Shown: in pieces, positions 1-12,400 of the stretch
Layout: each line of letters starts with the position of its first letter
How positions within the stretch are numbered: position 1 is the stretch's first letter
NCBI GenBank assembly: GCA_963995525.1
Contig: OZ023211.1
Location: forward strand, 60,286,487 to 60,350,486
Direction: 5' to 3'
Origin: Escarpia spicata
Taxonomy: Eukaryota; Annelida; Polychaeta; Sabellida; Siboglinidae
Length of the DNA: 64,000 nucleotides
Translations under genes and position numbers: made by a program
The notes under the pieces: generated by a model
Told to the model about the DNA's origin: nothing
Seen by the model: the letters and a program-made list of their open reading frames with translations, nothing else
Databases searched by the model: none

Positions 1-1291
1 CGTAATCTGTAAAAAATATCCCCTTTTCCATGTTACTGAATATTGTTATGTGTGTAAAAATCTAGAAAGGGGAACTGTCTCAAAATCGTTCACACTTTAT
101 TATGTTATCCTGAACACGAAAGTGAAAGAATGATTTATGCCGTAAACTAGCAGTTAGGAAAGTCACCAGACTGGAAGATGTGACGCTACGTTCGGGTGAC
201 TTTACCACAACAGTGGGATGGAAACGAGTGAGGGAGACGACAGCAAAATACAATGATAACAATAACAATAACAATACAGCAGAATAAGAATATAAAAACT
301 TAACTTTAACACATTAGTTACAATGCAAGTTTGAGCTGAACAAAAGAGGTAAATATGGATATTACACTAAACATAACAATAATAAGTTTTTTTTAAATAC
401 AATACAAAACCGATATTGACAGATGGGCAATATGGCTTCAGAAGTAATCATTCAACTCCACTAGCTTTATCAGAACACATAAAAATGGTTACATAAGTGA
501 CATACTTATTCTTGCCTTTTTCGACTTCAAAACTGTGATTTACAATTGTATATTTGACATGTTGTGTATTGTATACTGTGCATGTATTATGTTGTTGTTT
601 AATAAATCTTGCATTACTATTATTATCAAAAGTATCAAAAAGCATTGCAGTTTTGTATACAATTATGATGTCTTCATGTTCGTGATCGGCGAGCGTTACA
701 CACACATTACGTAATTCACTTATTGAACCACATGTCATATTGCTGTGAGATCTGGGGAAATACTTATCAATCTAGACTCTAGACTTAATTACCATGATCA
801 TACATCTATATTTTTCCATCTCTCAAACATGCTTAAATTTCATGATTTAAATAAATATAAGATTATGGTTATACTTTATAATGCAAACAACGTACCATTT
901 TTTAAATGGTCGTTTTCAAGCATTATTTGAACCAACCGCAGCTATGCACATGCATGATACCAAACAAAGCAAACTGTGCTATGTTAAAAAGATAAACACC
1001 ACCCTCCGATTGCTGTCACCCACCGTCAAGGGTATAAAAACACAAAACAATTTAGCAAGTAAATTGACTCAGCTTCCAAATATAAAACTATTTTTTTTAA
1101 CATTCAAGTTGGCATTACTTTCTACATATTTGTGAATTGTTAGTAACACAAGCATTATGGTAACAAGTTTATATATGAGTTGTGAACATTAGTCTGTAAT
1201 TTATTTATAATTCGTGTTGTAATAATTCAGGATTTTTTAGTTTAAGAAGGGCACAGCAACATATAAGTCTATGACTTCAGCTGTGTCCTTT

Positions 1292-1329
<38 letters not shown>

Positions 1330-1623
1330 CACAATACTGTGCATGTATTATGTTGTTGTTGCTATTGTTGTTGAATAAACTTTCATCCATTCAGCCACAC
1401 ATCTTTTGGAGGTATTTTGTGTTTATACATGTCTACAATATGGAAATACTGGTTCAATTCCCTGTATATACATTTTGTTGACGGCTGATGTTTCATTCTG
1501 TACATTGTAACTATTGTTTATAACACAACTACAGAACCATGATAATGTTCTTGTATCTTGCATGAAGTATGTGAATAAAGCAATTATTATTATTATTATT
1601 TATCAACTATAAGTACGCCTTAC
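1..1623. other. AT-rich non-coding stretch with (CAG)11 and (ATT)n tracts
   Basis: No exon can be supported here, although the receptor-like gene on the minus strand should continue into or beyond it. A pure CAG run of 11 units lies at 1295-1327. A 26-bp sequence beginning TACTGTGCATGTATTATG occurs near 572 and again near 1334 as a direct repeat. An ATT run follows AATAAAG near 1575, as in a retroposon tail. A 96-codon minus-strand open frame (738-448) has no recognisable domain and is probably chance. Confidence 0.5.
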
Positions 1624-1745
1624 TTGTACGTGACGTAATTTTTCGAGATGTGTGCCTGTGTCCAGTTTCGTACTCGCAGTTCATTGTACCACTCAGTGGA
1701 GTTGGACAGGTAGTCGTAGTTGAGAGAAATGTCGTGAGCCACCAC
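1624..1745 (-). CDS. Internal exon of receptor-like gene
   Basis: 122-nt exon read on the minus strand. The acceptor is tgccgcag and the donor is AA|gtaagg. It opens in phase 0, which is exactly how the exon at 2509-2812 ends, so the two splice in frame. It encodes about 40 residues including the stretch YDYLSNSTEWYNELR and an NWT sequon, and ends with two bases of a split codon. NST and NWT are N-glycosylation sequons, which fits an extracellular domain. The layout resembles the ectodomain of orphan class C receptors (GPR158/GPR179 and fly Smog), but that is recall, not a search result. The next exon to the left was not found in this window. Confidence 0.6.
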
Positions 1746-2508
1746 CTGCGGCATTGAACAATATCTCAGACTACGACATCACGTATATTCAATGGCTGAT
1801 TACACAATAGGCACTATAGACACGAAGGCAAGGGGATCACTAAAGAAATAACATATTTTGTGGACTGAATATTCCTGAAACCCAGACATGGTTTGGCTGA
1901 TTATGTCTACTGCATAAATTTCATTGGCAACGAGTTTGTTTTGTATGCTGGGGAAACTCCTGACGCAGGTCCTGCATGTTAAAATTGTTAACATACGCTA
2001 TTAAGGTGTTACTACATATAACTTACTATAAAGGAGCGATGTCACGATCCAACAGCGAAGTCGTGCTGAAGCGCCGTCTTAGCCCACCTAATATTAATTT
2101 CGGAGTCTATTTTGGCCGATGCCAAGAGATTGATCCTTTCTTTAATTCCATATCACTTGGCAGATAAAGATTAATCGATGTATTGAGTGTCCGGAACGTC
2201 TTATGACTATTCCTACCTACTGTGATTTAAATAATTGCAACAGCGCTATTTTTATTACATTTACAATATTCGTGTAGCTTTTAAAAAGAGGTCAATACTA
2301 GAAAATGACCATGATTTCAACATGGTGAAATTGACATGACGATGTCCCTACTGACGTAATTCCCACTTCTTTTTTAGGTTTTTAAGTTATGGTCACATCG
2401 GTAACAAACACACAATTAAAAAACCGCTGTTGCAGTTGTATACTTGAACTTGTACTGCCCCTGCCTCGCCTGTATATTGAAACGCATTTGTCTAAAGTGA
2501 AAACTTAC

Positions 2509-2812
2509 CATACTCTCTCTCCCTTTCGTCTCGAAATTCTTCTTGAACGCGTACGGACAAATGATGCGGAACTCGGGGTAGACGAACTCTTCGAGGGCAA
2601 TGGCCGAGCCAAACACCGGCGACTGGCTGTCGACGTTGGTTCTTACGAGGTCGAATAAGTGGCGCTGGGAGACGCCACGGAGCGTGTTGTTGCGCTCGAT
2701 AACGAGCTTCGTGAGGAGGTTCGCCATCCGTACGGCGACCTCGGCGTACGACGTCCACGTGACGTGGTCGAAGTGCACGGGCAACGTCTCGTCGGTGCCG
2801 CCAGTGCATGGG
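2509..2812 (-). CDS. Internal exon of receptor-like gene, Cache-like ectodomain guess
   Basis: 304-nt minus-strand exon. The acceptor is tccaccag at 2814-2813 and the donor ATG|gtaagt follows base 2509. One base completes an upstream codon, then 101 codons follow, ending in phase 0. Codon usage is GC-rich compared with the surroundings. It opens with PCTGGTDETLPVHF, has a central helix-like stretch (VAVRMANLLTKLVIERN), and ends near FVYPEFRIICPYAFKK. Cysteines and sequons suggest an extracellular segment. A Cache-type ligand-binding domain of a GPR158/Smog-like receptor is my best guess, at low confidence. That this is a real exon is more certain: splice sites, phase match with the next exon and composition all agree. 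Confidence 0.6.
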
Positions 2813-2849
2813 CTGGTGGACAACAATGTAGACGTTATCATTGCATTGA

Positions 2850-3105
2850 ATGAACGAACGAACGAACGAACGAACGAACGAACGAACGGATTGACTGACG
2901 GACGGTCCGTCGGTCGAACGAACGAACGGAGAAAGAAAGAACGAACGAACGGAGAACAACCGAACGAAAGGAGAACGAACGAAAGAACGAACGGAGAACG
3001 AACAAACGGAGAACGAACAAACGAACGAACGATTGAAAGAAGAAAGAAAGAACGAATTTATTAATTAAAGAAAGAAAGAACAAACGAATTGATGAACGAA
3101 CGTGG
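2850..3105. repeat. (GAAC)n-rich tetranucleotide tract
   Basis: About 250 bp of imperfect GAAC/GAAA units, with interspersed GGAGAACGAAC variants. It starts 38 bp upstream of the receptor-like exon, in its intron. The repeat opens long overlapping frames on both strands (poly RTNE and poly RSFV peptides) that are not genes. A smaller related patch (AATGAACGAAC) occurs near 3605-3640. Confidence 0.9.
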
Positions 3106-4056
3106 TGAGTTGGAAATGTGCGAGAACTAGAGAGGAATTAAATTACTTTCAGTACCAAGTAAAGGTTTCACACGCATACGTTTGGACACACTGAATGGAG
3201 CAACTAAACAACAAGCTACGTGAGGAACAAGACGTATTTAGAAGAGACAAAGTATGCACTGGCCACGTTGCCTCATTGAGAGTAAAGCTATAACATTCAA
3301 ACGAGTGACGGTCACATAACATTGCAAGTATTCATCAATACATATCTATCTACAGCTTCTCCTAAAAATTAAATGGCAAGACAAGATCACGAACAGAGAG
3401 CTCCAGAGGAGGACAAACCAAACCAGCATCAAGTAACATATCCAGAAAATAAAATGGACGCGGAAAGGTCAAACACTCTAGAGAAACCCCAAACTAGCAC
3501 AACACAGTAATCGACCGCTAATTAGTTCGTGATAGAGCCTCAGATTACTAGGTGTTCGAGTCAATGTCACACCTTTTCAATGTGGGTTTGATAATTAAGT
3601 AACAAATGAATGAATAAATGAACGAACGAATTAATGAACGCTTATTTCAACAACCGACAAACAGACAGAATTGATGAAGAGATGTTATGACTATATTTCA
3701 GTAGTGTACATTGTTGGGAAAGAGGAAGACGAAGTCAACACTTCTATTACTTTTGTGTGGCATTATGCTACGTGCTACAACGAAAGAAAATATAATAAAT
3801 TTTAGATTAATATTAACGTACAATAATGGTTAACAATGTAGTATGTATGGATCTATACCAATACCTCTCCCTAGTAACTCGTTTCTCCAGGCGTACACAT
3901 CCTTTTAATTTTATACAACTTTGTTCCAGGACAGACTAATTTAAAATGTAATGTTTATACAGATCTTTGTAAACGGGAACAACCTTCCCACTGAGGTGGC
4001 GCAGGCCCCTAAACTGGACTCGCAGAGTGAACAATTAATTTATATTTTATTTATTT
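3106..4056. other. Non-coding stretch without recognised features
   Basis: AT-rich sequence with frequent stops in all frames. Short ATTTATTT runs lie near 4040-4060. I see no exon, tRNA or complete transposon. Confidence 0.4.
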
Positions 4057-4490
4057 ATTTTTATGTCTCCAATATGTTCTCTATATGATATTTTCAAGAT
4101 TCTTCGTAAGCATTTCATCTCGAAAGCTTTCCGCACTTAAAGTCCATATAGAGAACACAAGCCCAATAAATTCGTAAGAAACACCACAAACAACGTGGCT
4201 GTACCTCAACAACCACTCCTAAATATAATCAAAAAAGAAAGGTGCAGTGGGGTGGCCTCACCACACGCTACAACATCATCGCCAAAGAAATACTCCAGGG
4301 CACCATGAGAGGGGGAAAGGGGAATACTAAGAAAGATGTGGCTCGACAACATCACAGAATGGACTGACTTGCCGCTCAAAGATATCCTACTATAATACAC
4401 AGGCAACACGAAACAGAGACCGGTGGCGACAACTCATCCACATGTGCACCCCAACGATCGTCTCGGTCGAGGGTTGAGTGAGTGAATGAA
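4057..4490 (+). mobile_element. LINE 3' end fragment with inverted 5' segment
   Basis: Bases 4157-4480 read on the plus strand as the degenerate C-terminus of a LINE, with residues like AKEILQGTM and then DNITEWTDLPLKD. This matches the minus-strand LINE at 15.7-16.9 kb. Bases 4077-4156 belong to the same family but read in the opposite direction: they match the 15965-16010 stretch on the same strand as that minus-strand copy. The inverted block is bounded by the 12-bp inverted repeat GTTCTCTATATG / CATATAGAGAAC. A 5'-inverted segment like this is typical of twin priming during LINE insertion. Confidence 0.6.
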
Positions 4491-4844
4491 TGCCTCCAAT
4501 ATATTTTATTTATCCTTTTATTATTTTCTAAATAACATAACGTTAAAACGCGTCCACGGTGACGTGCGAGATGACGATGGTAACTATTGTGCACGTCATC
4601 ACCATTTTTGTGAGCGCTTTTACTGCAGGACTCGAGAACTTCCCGTTGAGTAGATAATTGGTGTGCATTAATAACATTCTTAAATCTGGATAGTTTATCA
4701 GCGGTGCTGTTTGTTTGACCAGCCGGAACGATCGCAAAAGACCCACGCCTACCAGAAACACGCTATACATAACTGGTTTTCTTTCAGCACAATATAAACG
4801 CACAGAAACGCCCATTTGAACGGCGTTATGCTTGGTGTTTGACT
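4491..4844. other. Gap with a 90-codon minus-strand open frame of unknown value
   Basis: Lies between the LINE tail and the SINE. A minus-strand frame (4815-4543) is open for 90 codons and contains a hydrophobic C-terminal stretch. It has no recognised domain, obvious promoter or splice structure. I would not call it a gene. Confidence 0.3.
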
Positions 4845-5160
4845 GGGAGGGATGGTCGTGTGGTAGATCGCAGGATCGTCGATCGAGGGGGTTTTGGGTT
4901 CAAAACCGTCGTTTAAAAACGTGAACAACTTCGGTCACCCACGTTGCCTGTCTTTCGGAAAAGACTCTATAATTCGCTGATTCCTTCTATTCGGATTAGA
5001 CAATGGAATACCACTACAGCACACAAACCTTGAGACGGTCTCAATGCTCAACTTGGACAATTATTGACCGTTCTTCAGGTAAGAACTTAAGGTACGGTAA
5101 GAATCTATGCCAGTGAGGGATCCCACGCACGCAGCAAATGTGTAATATGTAGTACACTCA
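4845..5160 (+). mobile_element. tRNA-derived SINE
   Basis: The head looks like a tRNA pol III promoter: an A-box-like TGGTCGTGTGG near 4853 and a B-box-like GGGTTCAAAACC about 45 bp downstream. The body contains GTTGCCTGTCTTTCGG near 4950, a motif of the kind shared by SINE central domains in several marine invertebrates (recalled). The 3' end is not sharply defined. No cloverleaf can be drawn, so this is not a functional tRNA gene. Confidence 0.5.
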
Positions 5161-5269
5161 TAATCACAGAGCTGGGATCTCAGTGTAAAAAGTCTCATTG
5201 ACGTCAATGTCCTGATAACAGGACTCTGCCAATTATCGATATCAAACGATCAGACCCCCACAAAGTCAT

Positions 5270-8200
5270 TGTTAACGAGAGTGGTAGCATTACTAAGACA
5301 TTAGCGAGAGGTCACCAATGTGCGATCGATGCAGTCACAAAAGCCGTGCGACCATATCTAATGACCAATTAGATTGAGGACATCATTGACAGATTTGTTC
5401 CCCTAAAAAGGCAAGAGAAACGATCTAGGAAGAAACACCTATCAAAAGAAGCTATATGAAAGATTGTTTACAAACAAATTATGTGGAGAGTTTACAGAAA
5501 CACTGGACATATAGAAGACTACAACAACTACAAAAAGGCCCTTAACCAGCTACAACCGAAATTCGAAAATCCAAACGAACCTTTGAGCAACAATTGGCGA
5601 ATGATAAAAGCAAAATGATAGCAAGAGTTTCTACGCTTATGTAAGGAGTAAACAGAAGGTTCGTGATAAGGTGGACAACTAGAAACAGTGCAGGAAACGT
5701 AACATCTGATGGGTTTCAAATGGCCCTGAACGAGTATCTCAGCTCAGTGTTTACCACAGAAGTTCACTTCCATTACCAGTTAATACATTTGAGGGGATGA
5801 ATCAAATCAATTAGAGCAGTTGTTTGTTACTCCTAAAATTATATCAAAGAAGATTAAGATGATGAAACCAAATGTGCTTAAGGAAATTGTAGACCAAATC
5901 AGTACACCATTTGCTATATTCTTTAACTTGTCATCGTTAACGAGAGGGGTAACACTAATAAGTCATTGGCGCGAGGTCACCAATGTGCGATCGATACAGT
6001 CACAAAAGTCGTGCGACCATGTCTAATGACCATGTATGTGAATTATGCTTCAATTTGATGCAGGACTGACTGATGTTGATTTGTAGACTACCTGTTTGAA
6101 CTGGCCATCGGGTAATACTGCGTGACATGCAGGTGGTGTAAAGCCTGAATATCATATCTTAATTTAAATGATGAATAACGCGTAGCACATACACCAGATA
6201 TTTAATACAATACATATATAATACATAAACATATGCTAAACTCACAGATCTGTTTTAAATGTAAAGTGTTGGTATGGCCCAAGGGACCCCCCACGTTTGG
6301 AGTCCCTTGAGCCACTTAAATGCTTCCATTAATTTTCATATATTTGGAAATTGACATACCTTTCATGACTCTTTTAGAGGACAAATATATGTTTACGATA
6401 GTGCAATTTTTAATGTTAAAAACAATATTTTTTGGTTTATTGCTGAAAACATGGCTCATAACTCCCAACCTTCCCCTACACGGTTCAACGTTCATGTTAA
6501 AATACATAAACCTTTGGGATCTAGTGATCATAACCAGATCCATTTAGTATAAAAGGTGATGGAGGAGAAACTTTAACAAAGGCAAATATAAACAGATGAG
6601 AAAATATTTAGCACACACAGATTAGATTAACTTAATGAAGGACAAGACAACAGCAGACAGAATGTTGGACCATTTTGAGAAAAAAATTGATTGAGGACAT
6701 CATTGACAGATTTGTTCCCCTAAAAAGGCAAGAGAAACGATCTAGGAAGAAACACCTATCAAAAGAAGCTATATGAAAGATTGTTTACAAACAAATTATG
6801 TGGAGAGTTTACAGAAACACTGGACATATAGAAAACTACAACAACTACAAAAAGGCCCTTAACCTAGCTAAAATCGAAATTCGAAAATCCAAACGAACTT
6901 TTGAACAAAAATTGGCGAGTGATAAAAAAAATGATAGCAAAAGTTTCTACGCTTATGTAAGGAGTAAACAGAAGGTTAGTGATAAGGTGGACCACTAGAA
7001 ACAGTGCAGGAACGTAACATCTGATGGGTTTCAAATGGCCCTGAACGAGTATTTCAGCTCAGAGTTTACCACAGAAATTCACTGCCATTCACAGTTAATA
7101 AATGTGAGGGGGATGAATCAAATCAATTCGAGCAGTTGTTTGTTACTCTTAAAATGTCATCAAAGAAAATTAAGATGATGAAACCAAAGCTGCTTAAGGA
7201 AATTGTAGACGAAATCAGTACACCACTTGCTATATTCTTTAACTTGTCATCGTTAACGAGAGGGGTAACACTAATAAGTCATTGGCGCGAGGTCACCAAT
7301 GTGCGATCGATGCAGTCACAAAAGTCGTGCGACCATGTCTAATGACCATGTATGTGAATTATGCTTCAATTTGATGCAGGACTGACTGTGCTGGTAACAT
7401 GTTGATTTGTAGGCTACCTGTTTGAACTGGCCATCGGGTAATACTGCGTGACATGCAGGTGGTGTAAAGCTTGAATATCATATCTTAATTTAAATGATCA
7501 ATAACGCGTAGCACATACACCAGATATTTAATAAAATACATATATAATACATAAACATATGCTAAACTCACATATCTGTTTTAAATGTAAAGTGTTGGTA
7601 TGGCCCAAGGGACCCCCCACGTTTGGAGTCCCTTGAGCCACTTAAATGCTTCCATTAATTTTCATATATTTCGAAATTGACATATCCCAGTATCATACAT
7701 GTCATGACTCTTTTAGAGGACAAACATATTTATACGATAGTGCAATTTTAATGTTAAAAACAATATTTTTTGGTTTATCACTGAAAATATGGCTCATAAC
7801 TCCCAACCTTCCCCTACACGGTTCAAGGTTCATGTTAAAATACTTGAATCTTTGGGATCTAGTGATCATAACCAGATCCGTTTTAGTATATAAAATACAA
7901 TAAGGGAATAATGGTAAAAAGCGATGGAGGAGAAACTTTAACAAAAGGAAATATAAACAGATGAGCAAATATTTAGCACACACAGATTATATTAACTTAA
8001 TGAAGGACAAAACAGTAGCAGATCGTTGTACCATTTTGAAAAAATGAGATTGAGGGCATTATTGAAAGATTTGTTCCCCTAAAAAGCAACGAAAGATTGT
8101 TTACAAACAAATTATGTGGAGAGTTTACAGAAACACTGAAAATATAGAAGACTACAACTACAAAGAGGCCCTTAACCTAGCTACAACCAAAATTCGAAAA

Positions 8201-9470
8201 TCCAAACGAACTTTTGAGCAAAAATTGGCGAATGATATCAAAATGATAGCAAGAGTTTATATGCTTATGTAAGGAGTAAACAGAAGGTTCGTGATAAGGT
8301 GGGACCAATTATAGACCAAATCAGTACACCACTTGCTATATTCTTTAACGTGTCACATAAAGAGGGAATCAGGTTACACCATTATTTATAAAGGGACCGA
8401 GGAGCAAAACAGAGAATTAGAGACCAGTGAGCTTAACATCAATTTTATACAAATTATTAGAGACACTTGTTAGAGACCTCATAGTGGAATTCCTTGTAAA
8501 ACACAAATTAATAAATTAATCTCAACATGGGTTCATAAAAGCTAGGGCATGGCTGACTCTTATGTTTTTTGAAGAAATTACAAAGTGGGTAGTTGATGGG
8601 TCACCAGTGGATGTTGTTTACTTAGATTTTCAGAAAGCATTTGATAAAGTGCCACATTAAAGATTGTTACTTAAATTAAAAGTCCATGGTATAGGGGATG
8701 GTGGAATCAGTTGAATACAAACATGGTTGACAGACAGAAGACACAGTGTAATAATAGAGGGGGAGATTCAAACCAGTTTTGAGTGGAGTGCCACAGGGGT
8801 CAGTGTTGGTACCTGTAGTATTTTGATATATATATATATATAAATGATTTGGATGATGATGTATCAAGCAAGGTACTGAAATTCGCAGACGATATAAAAA
8901 TGTTGAAAATAGTTACACCAGATGCAGATATACACATTTTACAAGATGATCTAGCCAAATTAGTCAAATTGTCTGAAAAATGGCAAATCTTATTACATTT
9001 TGGAAGTGTAAATGCAACCACATACGACATGGAAATGTGAACAAAGAATACATAATGGGGGATACTATATTAGGTAAAACTGTAAAAGAAAAGGACTTGT
9101 TGCCAAGAGGAGACCAAATAAAAGTTTTAAAGATATTGAATGGTTATGAGGATATTGATAGAAATATATTCTTCAAAATGAAAGAAGGCAGTATAACCAG
9201 AGAGCACAATGCAGCAATAGTCAAGGAACAATTTAGGTTGGATATGAGAAAATACTAATTCTCTCAGAGTACAATAAATTAATTTAACAAATTATCTGAT
9301 GATTGTATTAATGCTAGCAATGTGAATATATTCAAAAATAAAATTGACAGCTATTTGGCGAGGGCGGGTTATGCTTAGGTGGAAACGATAAGACAAAGGC
9401 TTCCTTGTCCGCATGCCGTCTGGAGCTTATAGCTCTGGATGGCAATCTTGTTAAATCTTGTTAAATCTAC
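5270..9470 (+). mobile_element. Decayed LINE (CR1/Jockey-like) with internal tandem duplication
   Basis: A non-LTR retrotransposon copy full of frameshifts and stops. Visible in order: the end of an endonuclease domain (SSDHNQI-like, near 6515-6545 and again near 7850-7880), the endonuclease-RT linker, the RT start, RT core residues YLDFQKAFDKVPH near 8620-8655, an FADD-like FADDIK near 8883-8900, and a C-terminal domain near 9110-9380. The 3' end is a doubled CTTGTTAAAT at 9447-9468. The copy at 19.5-20.8 kb ends identically, so both belong to one family. About 300 bp of the RT-to-C-terminus region is missing near 9100. Confidence 0.85.
5390..8050 (+). repeat. 1.3-kb tandem duplication within the LINE
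   Basis: A unit of about 1.3 kb starting GATTGAGGACATCATTGAC (near 5373) recurs at about 6690, and a third, shorter start appears near 8049. Each full unit holds endonuclease-RT linker coding, then an inserted block (AACGAGAG...TCTAATGACCA), then non-LINE sequence with the hairpin CAAGGGAC/GTCCCTTG (near 6280 and 7605), then LINE endonuclease again. The inserted block occurs three times (about 5275, 5940 and 7257). The copies differ by scattered substitutions and small indels. Confidence 0.8.
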
Positions 9471-12400
9471 ACGTGCTTTGATGGTTTCTACGTCATTTAG
9501 TCAATATGAGCGAGGTGTCTATGTGTGTTACACCAATGAGCAATTGGTCTGCAATATTATACTATTGAATTCGGACATGATATAGGTTGTGACACGGCAA
9601 TTTCAGTAACGCGATTAAGGCCAACACCTGACGCGAATATCGTAACAAGAGTTTACTGTAAATTATTACGGACACAAATTATTATCCAGTTTACGTCACG
9701 CAGGACGAGTCTCGGCCTTACCACTACGTCTAACCACAACTATGACGAACCCGATACTATACTGGCTGTTTCCTACAAGTGACAGATCTACCACACAGTA
9801 CGGAGTTCCATATACAGTTCGGATTTGATTGCATTCTGGGAGGAATAGGGCTGTGTATCTTTGTAATACGGATTTGCTCAAATTGGATAAACAAATTGTG
9901 ATAAACATACTTTCTTGAGTTCATCATAAACGAATAAAGTCGGATGACAAGAACTTAAACAGTGGTCCAAGCAAACGTAGTTTGGTGTTAAGCGGATTGT
10001 CGACAAAACATATTTGGTTTTATGTCGGTTGACCTATCTTTTGTTGTCTGACAGAATCTAGCATTCGGCAGATAATACCAGCCGAAACGGTTTTTATACA
10101 GAATATCGTGTTAACAAACGGAATTCAACAAACATAATATGACATGTCTGGTGTGAGTTCACTGATTGAATGTTTAATTAAACATACACCATCGCTCATG
10201 CGCAAGATTGTCATCTATCCGCCGCCACCGTCTCAGTAGAATCGCCTGACTGTCGCTGAAGTATTGACCACTGGCGGTATTTCACTTTTGAACAGGTGCT
10301 TACCCTGGGGATATCACTGTCATGGTATATATAGGTCCACCTCGGTGGCCTGAAGGGGTATTACGCACGCCGAATCTGTGATTCTCTTAAATCTACACAC
10401 ATCGTCATGCACGCATGTATACACGCACGCGAGCTTACTCGGAAGATAAGAAGACATGTTCGACGTGAAAACGGTGGGCAGCTCGTTAGTAACGTCACGG
10501 TAACAGTCTTGGATGTATGGACCACTTCGGCGGCAATGACCTTTACTATTAATGCAGTCCGTTCTGGCGTTGGTCAGAAGAAGATACCATTTCGAAAGCC
10601 CCTCCCAGGCGCCGAGGTTCACTTCCGAGCTTCTACGTCCATTCCCTTTCTTGGACCATTGGTCTATCATCTACCAACTGCAATGCATTTCAACAGGAAA
10701 AAAAATATAAAGGTACCTATATGGGATTACTGACTTACTGACTCGTGTGTTTTGTGGCTAGTGAGCTACATACCAAAGTGCGCGCGTCGCTGTCGCGTTA
10801 CACTCGCTTTACCTGGACATATTTCACATTGTCACTTTGTGCCGCCAAGTCGGGTCCGACTACTGGCGAATCTTCAGCACAGCCTCCTCCGTTTTCGCCT
10901 GTCTGATGTTGCCTGTCCGAGTTGTTCTAGCGTATATTTAGCATGCAGTAGTTGACGACTGGAGACATCGCATTGTAAACGGAAGCGAGTTTAAGATGTA
11001 CGTAATGCTGATCCATAACTGCTGTGTTTGGTTTATGGTTCCACGAATGGGTGAAGAATTGTAAGATAATATTCCAATTTGTGAAGCAATATTATATGAT
11101 CGTGTCAAACCATTGCATTATCGACGCTTGTCTCCTAGCTGTCTAAAAGACGTCATTGCACCTGTACCGGAAGTAGCACTTATGGCAAGACGCCTCTTGG
11201 ATGCTACGAGGATCTGTCGCGGGGACACAGCTGTTCACCTACTGAAAAAAGCACGACCTTAGATTACATGATCCATCGACGATACAGCATTAAATTGTGG
11301 TCTCGCTTCGATTGGGCCACCCGAAACATGTCACCGGGCAATTGCACTAGACGCACTCCAGTCTTATTCACGTGGCGTTGTTGCCTTGATATGTCGACAT
11401 CGCCTGATGGAGGTGGTGGTGTAATACTAAACAAAAGTCGACGATGCCGAACAACATCCATGTTGACGTTGCTCTTCTCTTTCTCCCTAGAGTCCGGGGT
11501 GAGGTTGACCTCGATACAAGGCCTCGAATTGTTTATTTTCATTTGTTCTTTCTCTTCCCGTCGCCACTCCTACATTAGCATCTCCGTCACCCGTCTCCTC
11601 TCCCCTACCTCTCGCTCTCATTCTCCACTCCTCATAACCACGCCAAATCGTTCTTTGACACAATCCTCATTTGGCAGTCGTGTTCTTCATATTCTGCCTT
11701 ACCCTCTGAGGATATCTGGTCTCATCGTTCGATGTTCTCTTTTCATTCGTTTCACGTCTCCAGTCCACGTTAACCGACTCCTCACCAGGTTCTTTTACAA
11801 ACTATTTTGAATACAAGTGGTACGTGGCATAACATAATAATTATTACGATTCCCCATGGAATAGGGAAGAACAAGTGAACGCAATGTGCACTTGCATATT
11901 CATGGTATCAGCCTGATACATAGATTTCTTGCAACAATACGCCATTACATCAACAACGCTAAATTAGATTATGAAAATTATAATACAAAAATTTATATTG
12001 CGCACAATCTTCAGAAACCGGGAGCAGAGGCACACCAATTAAATCACAACAGGTTGCCCATTCGCAAAAATCTATCAGCAGTATCAAAGTTTTAAATAAT
12101 TATGTTGTGGTGTGGATACGCCAAGGAGCTAAGGTGGATAATTGAGATTGTGAAGGTCAGTTTTAATTTATTTGCAGCATTGACGTTAAAGGAAACAGTG
12201 TTAGTCTAACAAACTGTGTTGTTATAACGTCAGACAATGTCTATGATCTAGGAATCGATAGAACATAAGTATGTGTACAATGAAAGTACCGCAGAGAGGA
12301 CTAGATTTACCGAGGAACGACAATCAAATAAATAGCAGGTTACTTCGTTATCAATAAATACTAAATGGACAAACGGACCATAAGTATGTCTAGTGGTGTA

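Noticed and set aside
448..738. 96-codon minus-strand frame near the left edge
   Set aside because: AT-rich, no domain, and no splice site in the phase needed to follow the exon at 1624.
2492..3083. Frames of 81-155 codons across the GAAC tract
   Set aside because: RTNERTNE and SFVRSFVR peptides are repeat artefacts, and one is a shadow of the receptor-like exon.
10320..10733. Overlapping 116- and 108-codon frames on opposite strands
   Set aside because: No family signature. The donor phase of the minus frame does not fit the next known exon, and the nearest acceptor puts a stop in frame.
11268..11810. 180-codon plus-strand frame
   Set aside because: Pyrimidine-rich Ser/Arg/Leu composition without domains. 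The opposite strand is also open, so likely non-coding.
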